64,000 nt of DNA from an uncultured Clostridia bacterium (lineage in GTDB: Bacteria; Bacillota; Clostridia; Christensenellales; UBA1242): contig CALWGY010000006.1 of assembly GCA_944380265.1 (NCBI GenBank), forward strand, positions 1 to 64,000. Reading direction: 5' to 3'. A model generated the notes under the pieces. It saw nothing but the letters and a program-made list of their open reading frames with translations. It made no database searches and had not been told where the DNA came from. The number at the start of each line of letters is the position of its first letter. The stretch's first letter is position 1. Shown piece after piece: positions 15,875 to 27,000 of this stretch. The position numbers and the translations under genes are program-made.

Positions 15875-15876
15875 TT
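15824..15876 (+). terminator. Strong hairpin with T run, between nifJ and dusB
   Basis: GAGAAAGT (15824-15831) pairs with ACTTTCTC (15862-15869), and an inner TTTAAAT / ATTTAAA extends the stem. The plus strand continues with T7, so it would stop a plus-strand RNA. On the minus strand it lies just after the dusB stop and is followed by ATATTTTT, so it may also end dusB. Confidence 0.65.
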
Positions 15877-16807
15877 ATTTTGTTTCGTTAAAAAATGTTT
15901 CTAGCATATCAATAACTTTATCCAAACTTTTTTCTTTAACAATTTGAGTTTTTAATTGCGTTGAATTTCGGTAGCCTTTTAAATACCACAAAATGTGTTT
16001 TCTCATTTCCTTAACAACCAAAGTTTCGGGATAATATTGCCTTAAAGTGTTAATGTGAAACTTTATGTCTTCAAGTTTGTTAACTGGTTTGTTTAAGTTT
16101 AAAATTTCACTGAAAATTTCAGGTTTGCCAAGTGCACCTCTGCCAATCATAACAGCATCAACACCTGTTTTTAACATTTGTAAGTATGATTGTTCGTCTA
16201 TTACATCGCCATTGCCAATAACAGGAATTTTAACTGATTTTTTTACTTTTTCAATAAGTTTTAAGTCGGCTTTCCCACTGTAAAATTGTTCACGAGTTCT
16301 GGCATGAATTGTTATGGCACTTGCACCTGCTTGCTCACACATTTTGGCAAATTCACAAGCATTAACATTGTTTTCAATTCCTGCCCTAAACTTAACTGTT
16401 ATGGGCTTGTTTGTAGCTTTAACACACTCTGAAATTATGCTTTTTGCTAATTCCATATTTTTCATTAATGCACAACCTTCACCGTTTTTAACAATTTTTG
16501 GTGCTGGGCAGCCCATGTTTATGTCGATGATGTCAAACTTACTTAAATATTTACTTTTAACAATGCTTGCCATAATTTTGGGGTCGGAACCAAAAATTTG
16601 AGCAACCTTAATTTGCTCGTTTGGTGCAGTTATTAAAAGGTCCTCTGTTTTCTTGTTTTTATACTTTAAAGCCTTTGCACTAACCATTTCGCAAACCGCA
16701 TAATCTGCCCCATATGAAACCGCCAAACTTCTAAAACCAACATCGGTTACTCCTGCCATTGGGGCAAGTATTAAGTTGTTTTTTAATTTAATGTTACCAA
16801 TTTGCAT
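15875..16807 (-). CDS. dusB: tRNA-dihydrouridine synthase
   Basis: A 310-residue FMN enzyme that reduces uridine to dihydrouridine in tRNA D-loops. The N-terminal LAPMAGVTDVGFRSL is the family flavin-binding start. DINMGCPAPKIVKNGEGCALM holds the catalytic Cys. ITVKFRAG, ITIHARTREQFYSG and IPVIGNGDV line the TIM barrel. HILWYLKGY in the C-terminal helical domain is typical of the DusB branch. It appears to be transcribed alone. Confidence 0.93.
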   Translation of the reverse strand: MQIGNIKLKNNLILAPMAGVTDVGFRSLAVSYGADYAVCEMVSAKALKYKNKKTEDLLITAPNEQIKVAQIFGSDPKIMASIVKSKYLSKFDIIDINMGCPAPKIVKNGEGCALMKNMELAKSIISECVKATNKPITVKFRAGIENNVNACEFAKMCEQAGASAITIHARTREQFYSGKADLKLIEKVKKSVKIPVIGNGDVIDEQSYLQMLKTGVDAVMIGRGALGKPEIFSEILNLNKPVNKLEDIKFHINTLRQYYPETLVVKEMRKHILWYLKGYRNSTQLKTQIVKEKSLDKVIDMLETFFNETK

Positions 16808-16873
16808 ATTAGTATTTTAATATAATAACAAATCTTTGTAAAACATATTAAAAGTTTTAAATATATTAGTTTC

Positions 16874-16906
16874 AACAAAAAAGTTCCGAAAATTTTCGGA
16901 ACTTAA
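16874..16906 (-). terminator. Terminator of the HU gene
   Basis: A perfect 12-bp palindromic stem AAGTTCCGAAAA / TTTTCGGAACTT is followed on the minus strand by TTTTT. It lies about 27 nt after the HU stop codon. Confidence 0.85.
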
Positions 16907-16932
16907 AAATGTTTATTCTATTAGTTTGAAGA

Positions 16933-17214
16933 CTATTTCTTTTTGTTAACAGCTTCTTTAATAGCTTTTGCAGGTTTGTATGCAACCGCACGGCAAGCAG
17001 GAACTTTGATAACTTCCTTTGTTCTTGGGTTGATGCTTTCTCTTGCTGCTCTGGTTTTTACAACAAATTTACCAAAACCAGCCAAAGCAACTTCGTTGCC
17101 TCTTGCTAGGTCAGCAACAATTGCAGTTAACATTTCGTCAACAACAGAATTAACTTCTTTTTGTGTTAAACCTGTTTTGTCTGCAACAACTTTTACTAAA
17201 TCAATTTTATTCAT
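16933..17214 (-). CDS. hup: HU-family nucleoid DNA-binding protein
   Basis: A 93-residue HU protein that bends and compacts DNA as a dimer. N-terminal MNKIDLVKVVADKTGLTQKE, the GFGKF turn, and the beta-arm with RESINPRTKEVIKVPA are hallmark features; the length is standard. ATG 17214 is chosen over an upstream ATG (17220) because AGGAG is 9 nt before it and only 3 nt before the other. A nearly perfect promoter carrying a palindrome precedes it. A second HU-like gene lies upstream on the same strand. Confidence 0.95.
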   Translation of the reverse strand: MNKIDLVKVVADKTGLTQKEVNSVVDEMLTAIVADLARGNEVALAGFGKFVVKTRAARESINPRTKEVIKVPACRAVAYKPAKAIKEAVNKKK

Positions 17215-17238
17215 AAACATTTTCTCCTTTATGTTTTC

Positions 17239-17273
17239 TATGCTAATTATAGCATAATTAAAACAATATGCAA
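17239..17273 (-). promoter_or_regulatory. HU promoter with palindromic operator-like site
   Basis: On the minus strand: TTGCAT (17268-17273), a 16-bp spacer and TATAAT (17246-17251). The -10 lies in the centre of a perfect inverted repeat TATGCTA-TTAT/TAAT-TAGCATA (17239-17256), a good position for a repressor or for self-control by HU. Confidence 0.6.
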
Positions 17274-17341
17274 AACATTTTAAGCAATTTTTAACTTTTA
17301 AAACTGACTTTATTTAGCACTTTTTTAAAGTTTTTTTATGC

Positions 17342-17614
17342 TTAGTTAACCACACTTTTTAATGTTTTGCCTGGCTTAAAACTTGGAACAACACTTGCTG
17401 GAATTAAATTGATTTTTTTTGTTTGCGGATTAAAACTTCTTCTTGCCATTCTGTGTTTAACTTCAAATTTGCCAAACCCAACCAAGTTAATGTTGTCGCC
17501 ATGCTTTAAGGTCGACTGAATTATTTGAGTTATTGCATTTAAGCAATTATTGCAGTCCTTTTGTGTTAATTTAGATTTTTTAGAAATTTCTTTAACAAAT
17601 TCTTGTTTATTCAT
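17342..17614 (-). CDS. Second HU/IHF-like DNA-binding protein
   Basis: A 90-residue HU paralogue. It keeps GFGKFEVKHR and the arm RRSFNPQTKKINLIPAS, but has Asn/Cys-rich changes in helix 2 (DCNNCLNAITQ). Divergence from the neighbouring HU suggests a heterodimer partner or a specialised role. It sits between the SpoVB-like flippase and HU. In many Clostridia the order is spoVT-spoVB-mazG-hup, so this gene occupies the usual mazG position. AGGAG precedes the ATG. Confidence 0.9.
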   Translation of the reverse strand: MNKQEFVKEISKKSKLTQKDCNNCLNAITQIIQSTLKHGDNINLVGFGKFEVKHRMARRSFNPQTKKINLIPASVVPSFKPGKTLKSVVN

Positions 17615-17658
17615 AACTTATCTCCTTTTTTGTTAATTATTAACTCATAAGAAGTTTT

Positions 17659-19260
17659 TTATACTTGCTTTGTTTTGTTGCCAATAATGTTCTTTTTATT
17701 AAATACCTTCATTTCGTTTGAATTAAAGGTTTTAAACACAAAAATTAATGTTAAATAACAAATTAGTCCCACACCTGCCGAAATTATCAAGTAAACCCAA
17801 ACATTAAGATTTATTAGCGACATTCTTAAAAAGTACATAACAACTCCACTAATTAACGCACTTGCAGTTGGCGAAATTAAAATTTTAACAAAATCAAACT
17901 TTAATGCCACATATTTTTTTATGTAAATTAAATTTATTATTGTTGCAACACTTAAAAAAATTAAATTGCTAATTGCCACACCAAAAATGTTTATGCTAGG
18001 AATGCAAACAAACACAAAAATTCCTGCCGTTCTAAACAGTAATGCAACAAACATGCTAACAAATGGAACTATTGGTTTGTTAACGCTTTGCAAAATTGAT
18101 GTGAAAGTTTGCAAAAAAGCATAATATAAAATGCTAACCGAACTGATCATTAACAATTTATATGAAAACGTGAATTCATCAATAACTAAGTCGCTTAAAC
18201 CCTTAGAATATAAAATGTTTATTATATCAACTGAAAAAATTAAAAAAACCAAAAAACAAGGCAATGCAATAATCCATGTTATTTTTATAAAAAATGATGT
18301 TTTAAACCTTACTTCATTAAAATTGTTTTTAGCATATAATCCACTCAAATTTGGCACAATTGCTGTTGCAAGCGATGCACACAGCAAAACTGGCAAATTT
18401 ATTAATGTGTTAACAATACCATTGCTTATGCCATACAAATTTGTGGCTTGCAAACTTGAAAATCCTGCATTGGTTAAAATGTTAATTATTAAAAAACTAT
18501 CTAAAAAACTTGTTATTGGCACAATTATGGCACTAAGTGTGACAGGATATGCATAACACACAATTTTTTTTAAGGCTTGCCCATATGTTAAATTGGGGCT
18601 TTTGGGTGTTTCAATTTTATAAATGAATTTATGTTTGTAAATTAAGTAGTTTGCAACAATTAAAATTAAAGCAAAAAACTCGGAAATTGTAACACCTAAA
18701 ATTGCTCCAAAAACAGCAAACATTATTCCCTTTTTTAAAAATAAATTTGCCAAAATTAAGCCTGCAACAAGTTTAACAATTTGTTCCAAAATGTTGTTAA
18801 CAAGTGTTGGAACCATGTTTTCTTGCCCTTGAAAATAGCCACGAATTGCGGCAATTAAGGAAGCAAAAATTATTGATGGTGCAATTGCAACATAGCCAAG
18901 TTTTGCATTAACATTGCCCTGCAAAGTTGCCAAATTACCACTTAAAAAAACCAAACTGAATGCAAAAACTAAACTTAAACAAAAAACATATAGTAATGAC
19001 GTTTTAAAAATTATGATTTCGTTTCTTTTATTTTTATTTATACGCTCTAAACTAACTAATCTACTAACTGCCAAACTAACACCAGAACTTATTAACACCA
19101 AAAGCAAACTATAAAATGGAAAAACTAAATAATATAATCCCATTCCATTAGTTCCCAAAATGTTTGTTAGCGGAATTTTGTAAAGTGCACCAACAAACTT
19201 TGCAATAAGTCCACCTGCGGCAAGTAATAATGCTCCAATTAAAACAGATTGTCGTTTCAT
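17659..19260 (-). CDS. SpoVB/MurJ-like polysaccharide flippase
   Basis: A 533-residue polytopic membrane protein of the MOP (oligosaccharidyl-lipid flippase) superfamily with about 14 hydrophobic segments. The N-terminal LAAGGLIAKFVGALYKIPLTNILG is the family signature. It likely moves a lipid-linked precursor for peptidoglycan or another wall polymer across the membrane. The start is ATG 19260, one base after the spoVT stop, which implies translational coupling; a longer reading begins inside spoVT and is not believed. The spoVT-spoVB (yabM) pair is conserved in sporulating Firmicutes. Which lipid it carries is unknown. Confidence 0.85.
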   Translation of the reverse strand: MKRQSVLIGALLLAAGGLIAKFVGALYKIPLTNILGTNGMGLYYLVFPFYSLLLVLISSGVSLAVSRLVSLERINKNKRNEIIIFKTSLLYVFCLSLVFAFSLVFLSGNLATLQGNVNAKLGYVAIAPSIIFASLIAAIRGYFQGQENMVPTLVNNILEQIVKLVAGLILANLFLKKGIMFAVFGAILGVTISEFFALILIVANYLIYKHKFIYKIETPKSPNLTYGQALKKIVCYAYPVTLSAIIVPITSFLDSFLIINILTNAGFSSLQATNLYGISNGIVNTLINLPVLLCASLATAIVPNLSGLYAKNNFNEVRFKTSFFIKITWIIALPCFLVFLIFSVDIINILYSKGLSDLVIDEFTFSYKLLMISSVSILYYAFLQTFTSILQSVNKPIVPFVSMFVALLFRTAGIFVFVCIPSINIFGVAISNLIFLSVATIINLIYIKKYVALKFDFVKILISPTASALISGVVMYFLRMSLINLNVWVYLIISAGVGLICYLTLIFVFKTFNSNEMKVFNKKNIIGNKTKQV

Positions 19261-19261
19261 A

Positions 19262-19810
19262 TTATTCAACTTGTTTTGCCATAAAATTTGCAATTGTTTG
19301 CAAAGTTTTAACATTATCCATAGTAAAATTTGTTGCTTCATTTTCAAAACTTAAAGCAACAATTCCACCAACAATGTCGGAATTTGCTAAAATTGGAACA
19401 ATAATTTGGCTTTTATATGTATTTTCATCTGCAGAAAAAATTTCAATTAACTTTGAACCATCTGAGCTATTTAACAAATAACTTTTTCTTTCTTCCAAAA
19501 CATCTTCTAAAACTGTGCTAATTTGTTTTCCTAAAAAGTTTTTAAGTTTTGTGCTTGATGCAACAACATTATCTTTATCAAAAACAACGATGTTAATATC
19601 TAATGTGGCACACACAACATCACAAAAAGTTTGTGCAAATTCTGTTATGTCAACCACTGGCGAATATTTTGTTAGTGTTAATTCACCATCTTTATTAATA
19701 AAAATTTGAACTGGTGTTCCTTCTTTTAATCGCATTGTTCGGCGTATTTCCTTTGGAATTACAATTCTGCCTAATTCATCAATTCTTCTAACAATTCCTG
19801 TGTCTTTCAT
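19262..19810 (-). CDS. spoVT: Stage V sporulation protein T, AbrB-type regulator
   Basis: A 182-residue transcription factor. Residues 1-52 are an AbrB swapped-hairpin DNA-binding domain (GIVRRIDELGRIVIPKEIRRTMRLKEGTPVQI region); the rest is a GAF-like sensory domain (about 56-178). Length and layout match SpoVT, which controls late forespore genes in Bacillus. It is followed immediately by the SpoVB-like flippase. Its presence does not by itself prove sporulation, since the window holds no other spore gene. GGAGG precedes the ATG. Confidence 0.92.
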   Translation of the reverse strand: MKDTGIVRRIDELGRIVIPKEIRRTMRLKEGTPVQIFINKDGELTLTKYSPVVDITEFAQTFCDVVCATLDINIVVFDKDNVVASSTKLKNFLGKQISTVLEDVLEERKSYLLNSSDGSKLIEIFSADENTYKSQIIVPILANSDIVGGIVALSFENEATNFTMDNVKTLQTIANFMAKQVE

Positions 19811-19952
19811 TCTTCCTCCAAATAAATGTGAATTTAAAGCAAATACTTTTGCTTACAACTATACATTTATTATTTGGAAACTTGATGTTATTATGCAAAA
19901 TTTATAATAAGAAATTTAAAAAATTGATTTAATTATTTTGTTATAAAAAACA

Positions 19953-19983
19953 AAAAAAAGCACTTTAGTTAAGTGCTTTTTTG
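19953..19983 (-). terminator. Terminator of the DUF975-like gene
   Basis: AAAAGCACTT / AAGTGCTTTT with a 5-nt loop is followed by a long T run on the minus strand, about 10 nt after the stop codon. Confidence 0.88.
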
Positions 19984-19992
19984 ATTTTTAAA

Positions 19993-20928
19993 TTAGTCTT
20001 TTTTTGTTGTTGTTTTTGTTGTTTTGCTAGGTGCTTTTTTAGCAGTTGTTGTTTTTTTGGTTGTTGATTTTTTTGCTGCTGTTTTTGTTGTGGTTGCCTT
20101 TTTAGGTGCAGGTTTTGCATCTACATTTTTAACATCAGCATTTTCTTCTGCTGGTGCTGGTGCAGGTTCCTGAACGTTTTCAGCTTTTACTTCTTCAACT
20201 TTAACTTCTGCTACATTTGCTTCTTTTTCAGAAGTTAGTTCATAACCTTTAACTTCAACAGGACGAACAATTTCATCGTAGAAAACAACGTTTGCTGCAT
20301 AGAAATAAATTGTGATAATTGAAATTAAAACAATTGCAACTAAAACAAGAACAACGCCTAAAACAATTGCTAATGCCATTTGAGTTTCATAAAGTTTAGC
20401 AATAAACAAAAGTCCAACAAGTGTTGCTGCACCAACAAGTGCATAGAATAAATAGAAAATAACTTTGTATGCAAACAAACCTGTTTTGTTACCATTCATT
20501 TTTCTTGCTGCAACATTTAATGTGTCGGTTACGTTAACAATTCTTTCTTCGTTTAAAACAAACAAACTTAAAGAATAGTAACCAATCATTAAAATTCCAG
20601 GAATAATGAACAAAATTGTTCCAACAATAACGCCAACTGCCATAATTATTCCAAGGAAAATTGCTTGTGCAAATTCTGGTTGAACAAACAAAACACTAAG
20701 TTTTGGATTTTCACCTTTTAACAACTTTTGCATGTAGTTGATGAAACCTAATGTTAAATAACCAAACAGTGCAATTGAAATTGCCCAGCCAGCATATGGA
20801 ATTGCACATAATGCAATTAATGGTGTTACATAAATTAAAGCAGCTAAGAATGCTTTACCCCAAACACCTTTTAATTTGCCTGCGGAAATTCTGATTAGGT
20901 CTAAACCATTTTTACTAGTTTTTTCCAT
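19993..20928 (-). CDS. DUF975-like membrane protein with a Lys/Thr/Ala-rich tail
   Basis: A 311-residue protein. Residues 1 to about 215 contain about six hydrophobic segments and DUF975-like features (YMQKLLKGENPKLSVLF, FIIPGILMIGYYSLSLFVL, TLNVAARKMNGNK). After a Glu/Val/Ala-rich linker, the last 45 residues are almost only Lys, Thr, Ala and Ser (KKSTTKKTTTAKKAPSKTTK), like a histone H1 tail. Very similar arms occur on L30 and L24 in this window. ATG 20928 is chosen because GGGG lies about 9 nt before it; the reading frame opens 5 codons earlier. The core function of DUF975 proteins is unknown; the basic tail may face the cytoplasm and touch nucleic acid. Confidence 0.75.
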   Translation of the reverse strand: MEKTSKNGLDLIRISAGKLKGVWGKAFLAALIYVTPLIALCAIPYAGWAISIALFGYLTLGFINYMQKLLKGENPKLSVLFVQPEFAQAIFLGIIMAVGVIVGTILFIIPGILMIGYYSLSLFVLNEERIVNVTDTLNVAARKMNGNKTGLFAYKVIFYLFYALVGAATLVGLLFIAKLYETQMALAIVLGVVLVLVAIVLISIITIYFYAANVVFYDEIVRPVEVKGYELTSEKEANVAEVKVEEVKAENVQEPAPAPAEENADVKNVDAKPAPKKATTTKTAAKKSTTKKTTTAKKAPSKTTKTTTKKD

Positions 20929-21010
20929 AAAAATATCCCCCATTTGTAATTATAATTAGTATATACCAAATGTTAAATTAATCAAACTAAATTTATTAAA
21001 TTTGTGAATT

Positions 21011-21045
21011 ATTTGTAGAGTTTTATAGTTAAAAACTCTACAAAT
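21011..21045 (-). terminator. Hairpin after the giant surface-protein gene
   Basis: TTTGTAGAGTTTT pairs with AAAACTCTACAAA (13 bp, short loop), about 50 nt beyond the stop codon. The T run after it is weak, so it may be a terminator or an RNA-end stabiliser. Confidence 0.55.
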
Positions 21046-21091
21046 TAATCCACCTATTTTGTTTTGTTTAAATTTATTATAATATTTATGT

Positions 21092-24000
21092 TTATTGATA
21101 TAAGAAATTAATTGTTATAGTTTTAATTTTAACATTACTTTCTTTATCATCAACAATTTGAGTGTAATAAACATCAACAGTAATTTTGTTTAATCTGGTT
21201 ACATCTGTGTTTTCAATTAATAGTCCCCAATTAATTTGAATGCTTCTAACAATGTTACCAGAAGAATCAAGGCTGAACGTAATCCAAGTGTTTAATTGTA
21301 CATTTGTTGCGCTACCTATTGAGCCATCAACACTAATTCCATCTTGAACAACAAATTTAATTGTTCCATCACCAATTTTTTCAACTGTATCTGTTCCGCT
21401 TGTTAAATCAATTGTTGCTGAGTTTAAGTAACTTGAACCATCTTTTTGAACTGCAACATTGTAACTGTCTTTTAAATTTGTTAAGCCCGCATTTGCATTG
21501 ATAATTAAATTAAAGTTTTCAGTTAACACATAATTTGTACCATTAATTTTGAACTGAACTTGAATGCTATATGGCAAGCTTACATCAACTAAAATTTGGT
21601 TTGGTAAAACTTTTAAAACTGTATCTGATAAAATTGTATAAACTTTTGCTTCATCGCTTACATCAGCATTATCGGCATTTACAGACAATGTTACATATTT
21701 ATTATAATCAACATCTGTTCTGGTTTGTGAAAGTTTTACACTAACATCAGTTAATTTCAAATTTGCAACTGTTGAAGCATCGAACACTTTTGAATTAAAC
21801 AACGAATTTGTTCCGTTTGCAACAACTGTAATATCAACTGTTGTGTCACTCAAATTTGCATCAACACCATTTGTTTTGTTATAAACTAATCCAACAGTTG
21901 GTGTTAATTTAACATCAATGGTTTTTGAGAAAATTTGAGTTTGTAATTCGTCAACATAAATTGTGTTAACAAATTGCAATGTTGTTTCTTGTTTTAACAT
22001 GTTTAGGTCTGGTTTGAATGAATAAACAACCTTTCCATCTTTAACTTCACTTGTTAACCAAGTTTTGTAAAGTTCATAATCCTCGGCACTTAATCCGCCT
22101 TCCAAAAGGTCTATTTTGTTTTCATAAACATCAACTTCTGCGCTGTTAGATTTTAGTGTGTTGGTGAATTGTTTTGAAGATGAATCATATGAGAATTCAT
22201 GTGTTACAGCTTTTGGATAGATTGAAATTGTGTAATTCTTAGAAATTGATCCAGCCGTTACTGTTAATGAAATTTGCCTTATTGCAGTGCTTCCTTGCTT
22301 GTAATACACTTTTGGAATTAACTCATTTGTTTCGGTGTTAATTTCGGCATATTGAGCGGAATTTGCCGCAAGTGAATATTCAAGTTTAATATTTGAGAAA
22401 CGATAGAAATAATATCTTGTGTTAACACCTTCTGCACTTCTTCTAACAATTTGAACATGTTTATTTTCTTGATAAATTTCTTCGTTTTGTCCATCGCCAG
22501 TCTCTGTTGCTAGCAAATAACCAAAGAAGAATTTATTATCTAAATCAACACTGGTTGTTGTATTCAAATTAATTCCATATGTTGTACTTGTTGTGTCTCC
22601 ACCTTGGTTAGGATCTGGGTTAACAAATTTGTATGTGTCAATAATATCTCCACCAGAGCCAATTGTGTATGAATATTTTTCGTCTGTTCCATCATTTTTT
22701 GGTTCATTATATTTGCCAGCAAATTGTAAACGGAACACAACTGTTTGGCTAGCACTTGGTCCACTAACACCTGGCAAAGTTAATGTGAATGTTAATTCAA
22801 TGGTGTTATCGCCAGCTGATTGTGCTGGTGGAATGAATGTTACAATTCCTGTTGATTTATCAATTGTGTAATAGTTTTCAATGTTTTCAATTGTAGTCCA
22901 ATCACTAATATCTTTTAAGATATCACCACGTTTGCCCGTTACGCTATATGTGAAACTTGAATACAATGATTCAATGTTAACATAAACACCAGTTCCGCTT
23001 TGTTCATCGAATGTTACACCGTTAACTGGATTGAAACTAAACAAATCAAGAATGTTGAATTGGTTAATATCAAGAGGTCTTGACGAATCATAATCTTTAA
23101 TACCATCAAGAATTGATGATGCAGTGCCTTTTTTATAATCTTCTGTATAGATTTCACCAAATTGTGCTGTAATATCAATTGCAGTTTCGCTTGTGTTGTG
23201 TGGATCATCTTTATAGAATACTTCGTTAACACTTGGTTGAATTGTTATGTTAATTGACAAATTAGGATTATAAATTGCATCAGGTTGAGAAATATCCGAA
23301 TTTGTTTCAAGTCCATGCAATTTACCTGTTAAATCATAATAATATGGAACAGTTATTTGTTGAGTGGAAGGCACACCTTTAAAGAAGATATAGTATTTAC
23401 CACTTTCTTCAATTAAATCGTAATACTCACTTTCTGCAACATTTTTGTTAAACACAATGTTTGCATTAACTTTTTGTCCGCTTGCATTGTTTTGTCTTGC
23501 AATAACTGTTGCTGAATTATTGTTTTGTGAAAGAACTAATTCTTTTGAAAAATCTAATTCTATTTTTGAGCCAGCAAACACTGTTAACGAATTTCCGTTA
23601 TCATATTTAACTCTGTGTTGGTTAACAGCATCGGAGCTATCAGTTATAATGTTTGGTTCAATTTGAATTCTAATTATTTGTTCGAAAGGTTCAACACTGT
23701 TTGGCCATGTTGCTGTAACTTTAATGCTTATTAGTTTAATTGAGTTTACCACATCTAATGTTAATGTTATGGTTGTGTTAAATAACGCCAATCCTCTAAC
23801 ACCATCATTAGGATTAGAAGTTCCAATTTCGCTACCAGATGCATCACATATAACTGCTTCCAGTGTAACGCCACCATTGTTACTTGTTCCACTATTATTG
23901 TCTATAACCAATTGATTTCCATTATAATCTGTTGGATTAAACAAGTTAGGCTCATTATTTAATATAACTGCTCTACCATTAGCATCAGAACTTGCAGCGG

Positions 24001-27000
24001 CAACTAATGGATATGGTGTGGTTGATGTGTATGCACTGTTTAGTTTAATGTTTGGAACAAGAGTTATATCAAACTCGTAGAAGTAACTATATAGTGTTTC
24101 ACTTGGATTGGTTGAATCTTTAACAGTTTTTGTTACCTTTAATGTAATTGTTCTGTTTACACCAATATTTTTTGAAGTGAATGTGTATTTTAATGATGAT
24201 GTGTCAGGAGTAATTACAATTCCTAATGTGTTTGTTTTTGTGTCATAATCAGTGTTATTCACTTTTGAAACTTCAACAGTTAGGTTATCCATTTCATCAC
24301 TTGTTAAATTTTCAATTTTTAGCCATGAATTATCAGTGGTTGTAATGATATCTGTTGAAATGCCTGCCACAAGAGTTTGAATGCTTGTGTTTTCAGTAAT
24401 TTTTAAGTTTGGCAATAACTTAATTCTTAACACTTTTCCATTTTGTCCATGAACAGAATAGTTGTGCCATACATAAAATTCAACGGTTGTTTCTGCATTA
24501 ACATCATCAAATTCAACCAAAAGTTCACCATTTTGTGCATAATCAATTATTTCGTTAGGGTCATCTAGTTCAAACTTTGTTCCATCGCTTGTAACAAGTC
24601 TTGCTTTAACACTATCATAACTTTGATATTTAATTACATATTTAAAGTTGTCTGGATATGATGAAACATAAACATATTTTTTTGTTTCATCTAACAAGTT
24701 AATTATGTTACCCGCATATTCAACAGCATTATCAGCAACTGTTATTTCAATTGGGTTTAAGCTTTTATACAAATTAAATTCATAATTTATGCTTGCACCA
24801 TTAAACAACGTTACTTTAACAACAATTTCTTCATTTGAATTTGTTGGATCTGTGAACATAATTTTGTCGCCAATAACATTTGCTGCTGAGCCACTAACAA
24901 TTTCAAAGTTAACCGGTTTTTCATTTTCCGCCAAAGAAAATTCCTTGTTCAAATCTTCTTGATCGGTTGTTAGTTTATATCTGTCAGTTACATCATCTAG
25001 TGAAATTGTGTAGTAATGTGTTTTGCCTAATTCATCAACAGAATAGAATTGGATTCTGTTTAATGTGTTAATAAAGTTTGTTAACAAGTCAATTTGTGCA
25101 CCAGGTGTAACATTTTCTGGTCCTTCAACTAATGGATAGTTAGTTTTTAATTGATATGTTGGTTTAATTGTGAAGTAATATTCGTAATACTCGTTTTCTT
25201 TGTTAATCGAGGTTTTTATTGCAAGTTTATAGTAACTTGTTTCGTTAACAGAATTTTTTATTATCAAACTTAAATTTGTTAAACCAGAGTCATCTTTAAC
25301 TTCGTTAACTTCAACATTATCGTCACTAGATGTAACATCTTGATAGTTAAGGTTTGCTGAATTAAATTTATACAGAACATAATTTAAGTATCTGGAACTT
25401 AAAAGTTCTTGTCCATCAGTTCCTTTTAATTGCAAAATGTTGCTGTTTGAACCAATGCTAAACAATGTTGTTTCATAATCGTTAAGTTCAATAAAGCCAT
25501 CACTGTTTGTGTCAATGTTAAAGTTTTTGTAAGTGTGACCAACTAATGTGTTTGAAACTGGTTGACCATCAACAATAATTTGTGTTTTGTTGTAATCTGC
25601 ACCCTCAATTTGTCCAATAACTGAGAAAACAACGCTTGCTTTAACTTCGCAATAGAAGGTTGCAAGTTTAGATAAACTATAATTTGCACCATCATCACCT
25701 TGTGTTAGTGCTCCTTCTTTGAAGTTTATTATGATTGGAATTGTTATGTTATTTGAAATTGATTGAGTGTTTAAAATTCCATTTTCAATTGCATTTTTGT
25801 TAGTACTGCTTGCAAACAAACTATCAAAAATTGATTTGTCACCAGCACTAATGTTGTCTTCATCAAAGCTTAATGAAATTAGTGATTTTAACAAGCTTAA
25901 AACTTCATCTGCATCTGTTACATATGTGTTGGTTTTTAAATTTCTTATTTGAATAAATTCATCTGGGTTTTTTGAGTAAACTTGGAAGAAGTTGTAACCA
26001 TTATTTGAAGCCCCTTCACCAGAATTTATTGAAATTGGAGAATTTGTTAAACTTTGAATGTTGGAGTTAACAGTAATTTCATAACCACGTTCAATTGAAA
26101 CTGCTAAGTTTTTGTTATTGATTTGTGTTACTTCGTTTTCAATGTATTCAACTTCACCATCTTCATTTTCTTGTGGTAAGTAGTAATACATTTTTAAGTT
26201 TACAGGTTTTGAGATGTAAACATTGTGAGGAATTAAAATGGTTCTTAAAGTTTTTTGTCCGCCACCAACAAGATTAATTGTTTCAGTGCCAGTTCTTCCG
26301 TCAAGTGTTGCAAATGTGCCACCTTCTGTTATTTCAAAACCAACTTTTAATTGTTCACTGTTACGGCTTGCGCCATAATAATCGGTTAAATCTATTACAC
26401 CACCATTGTCATCTGTGGTTTTTGTTGTAATGTTTGTGTCACCTTGTGGACCAGTTAAAACAATTGAACTGTTAACATAAACATTAAATGTTCCTTGTGT
26501 GTCGCCAAATGGTGAAGTTATTGTTATAACCGCTGTCTGTGATGTTGAAAGATATTCTGCATAAACAACAAGTTCAAAGTTGTTTCCATTTTTTGCTGGT
26601 GTTGTTGTGTAAATTTTGTTTCCTTCCGCATCTTTAAAGTAAATTTTGCTTGCGTCGTTGTTGCTTATTGAATATGTGCAGAAACCTGCAAGCTCACCAT
26701 CGGTTCCTAAAATTGCATTAACTAATTTATATGCAGTTTTTTGGCTTCCATCTGGATTTTGCACTGGAATGTAATCATCGCCGCCACCAACACTGCTTGG
26801 TCTTCTTTCATAAACAGGTAGTGGTGAGTTTTGTGAGCCATAATCTTTTAATAAATCGTAGCCTTCTAGTGGTTGTGAGTCTGCACCAAGTCTGCCATCT
26901 GTTCCGCCACCTTCCATAATGAATGCATCATTTTGACCAGGTGCATTTTTAACTAATGCATTAACTGTTTCAACTTGTTTTGGTGAATAGTTTTCAAAAG

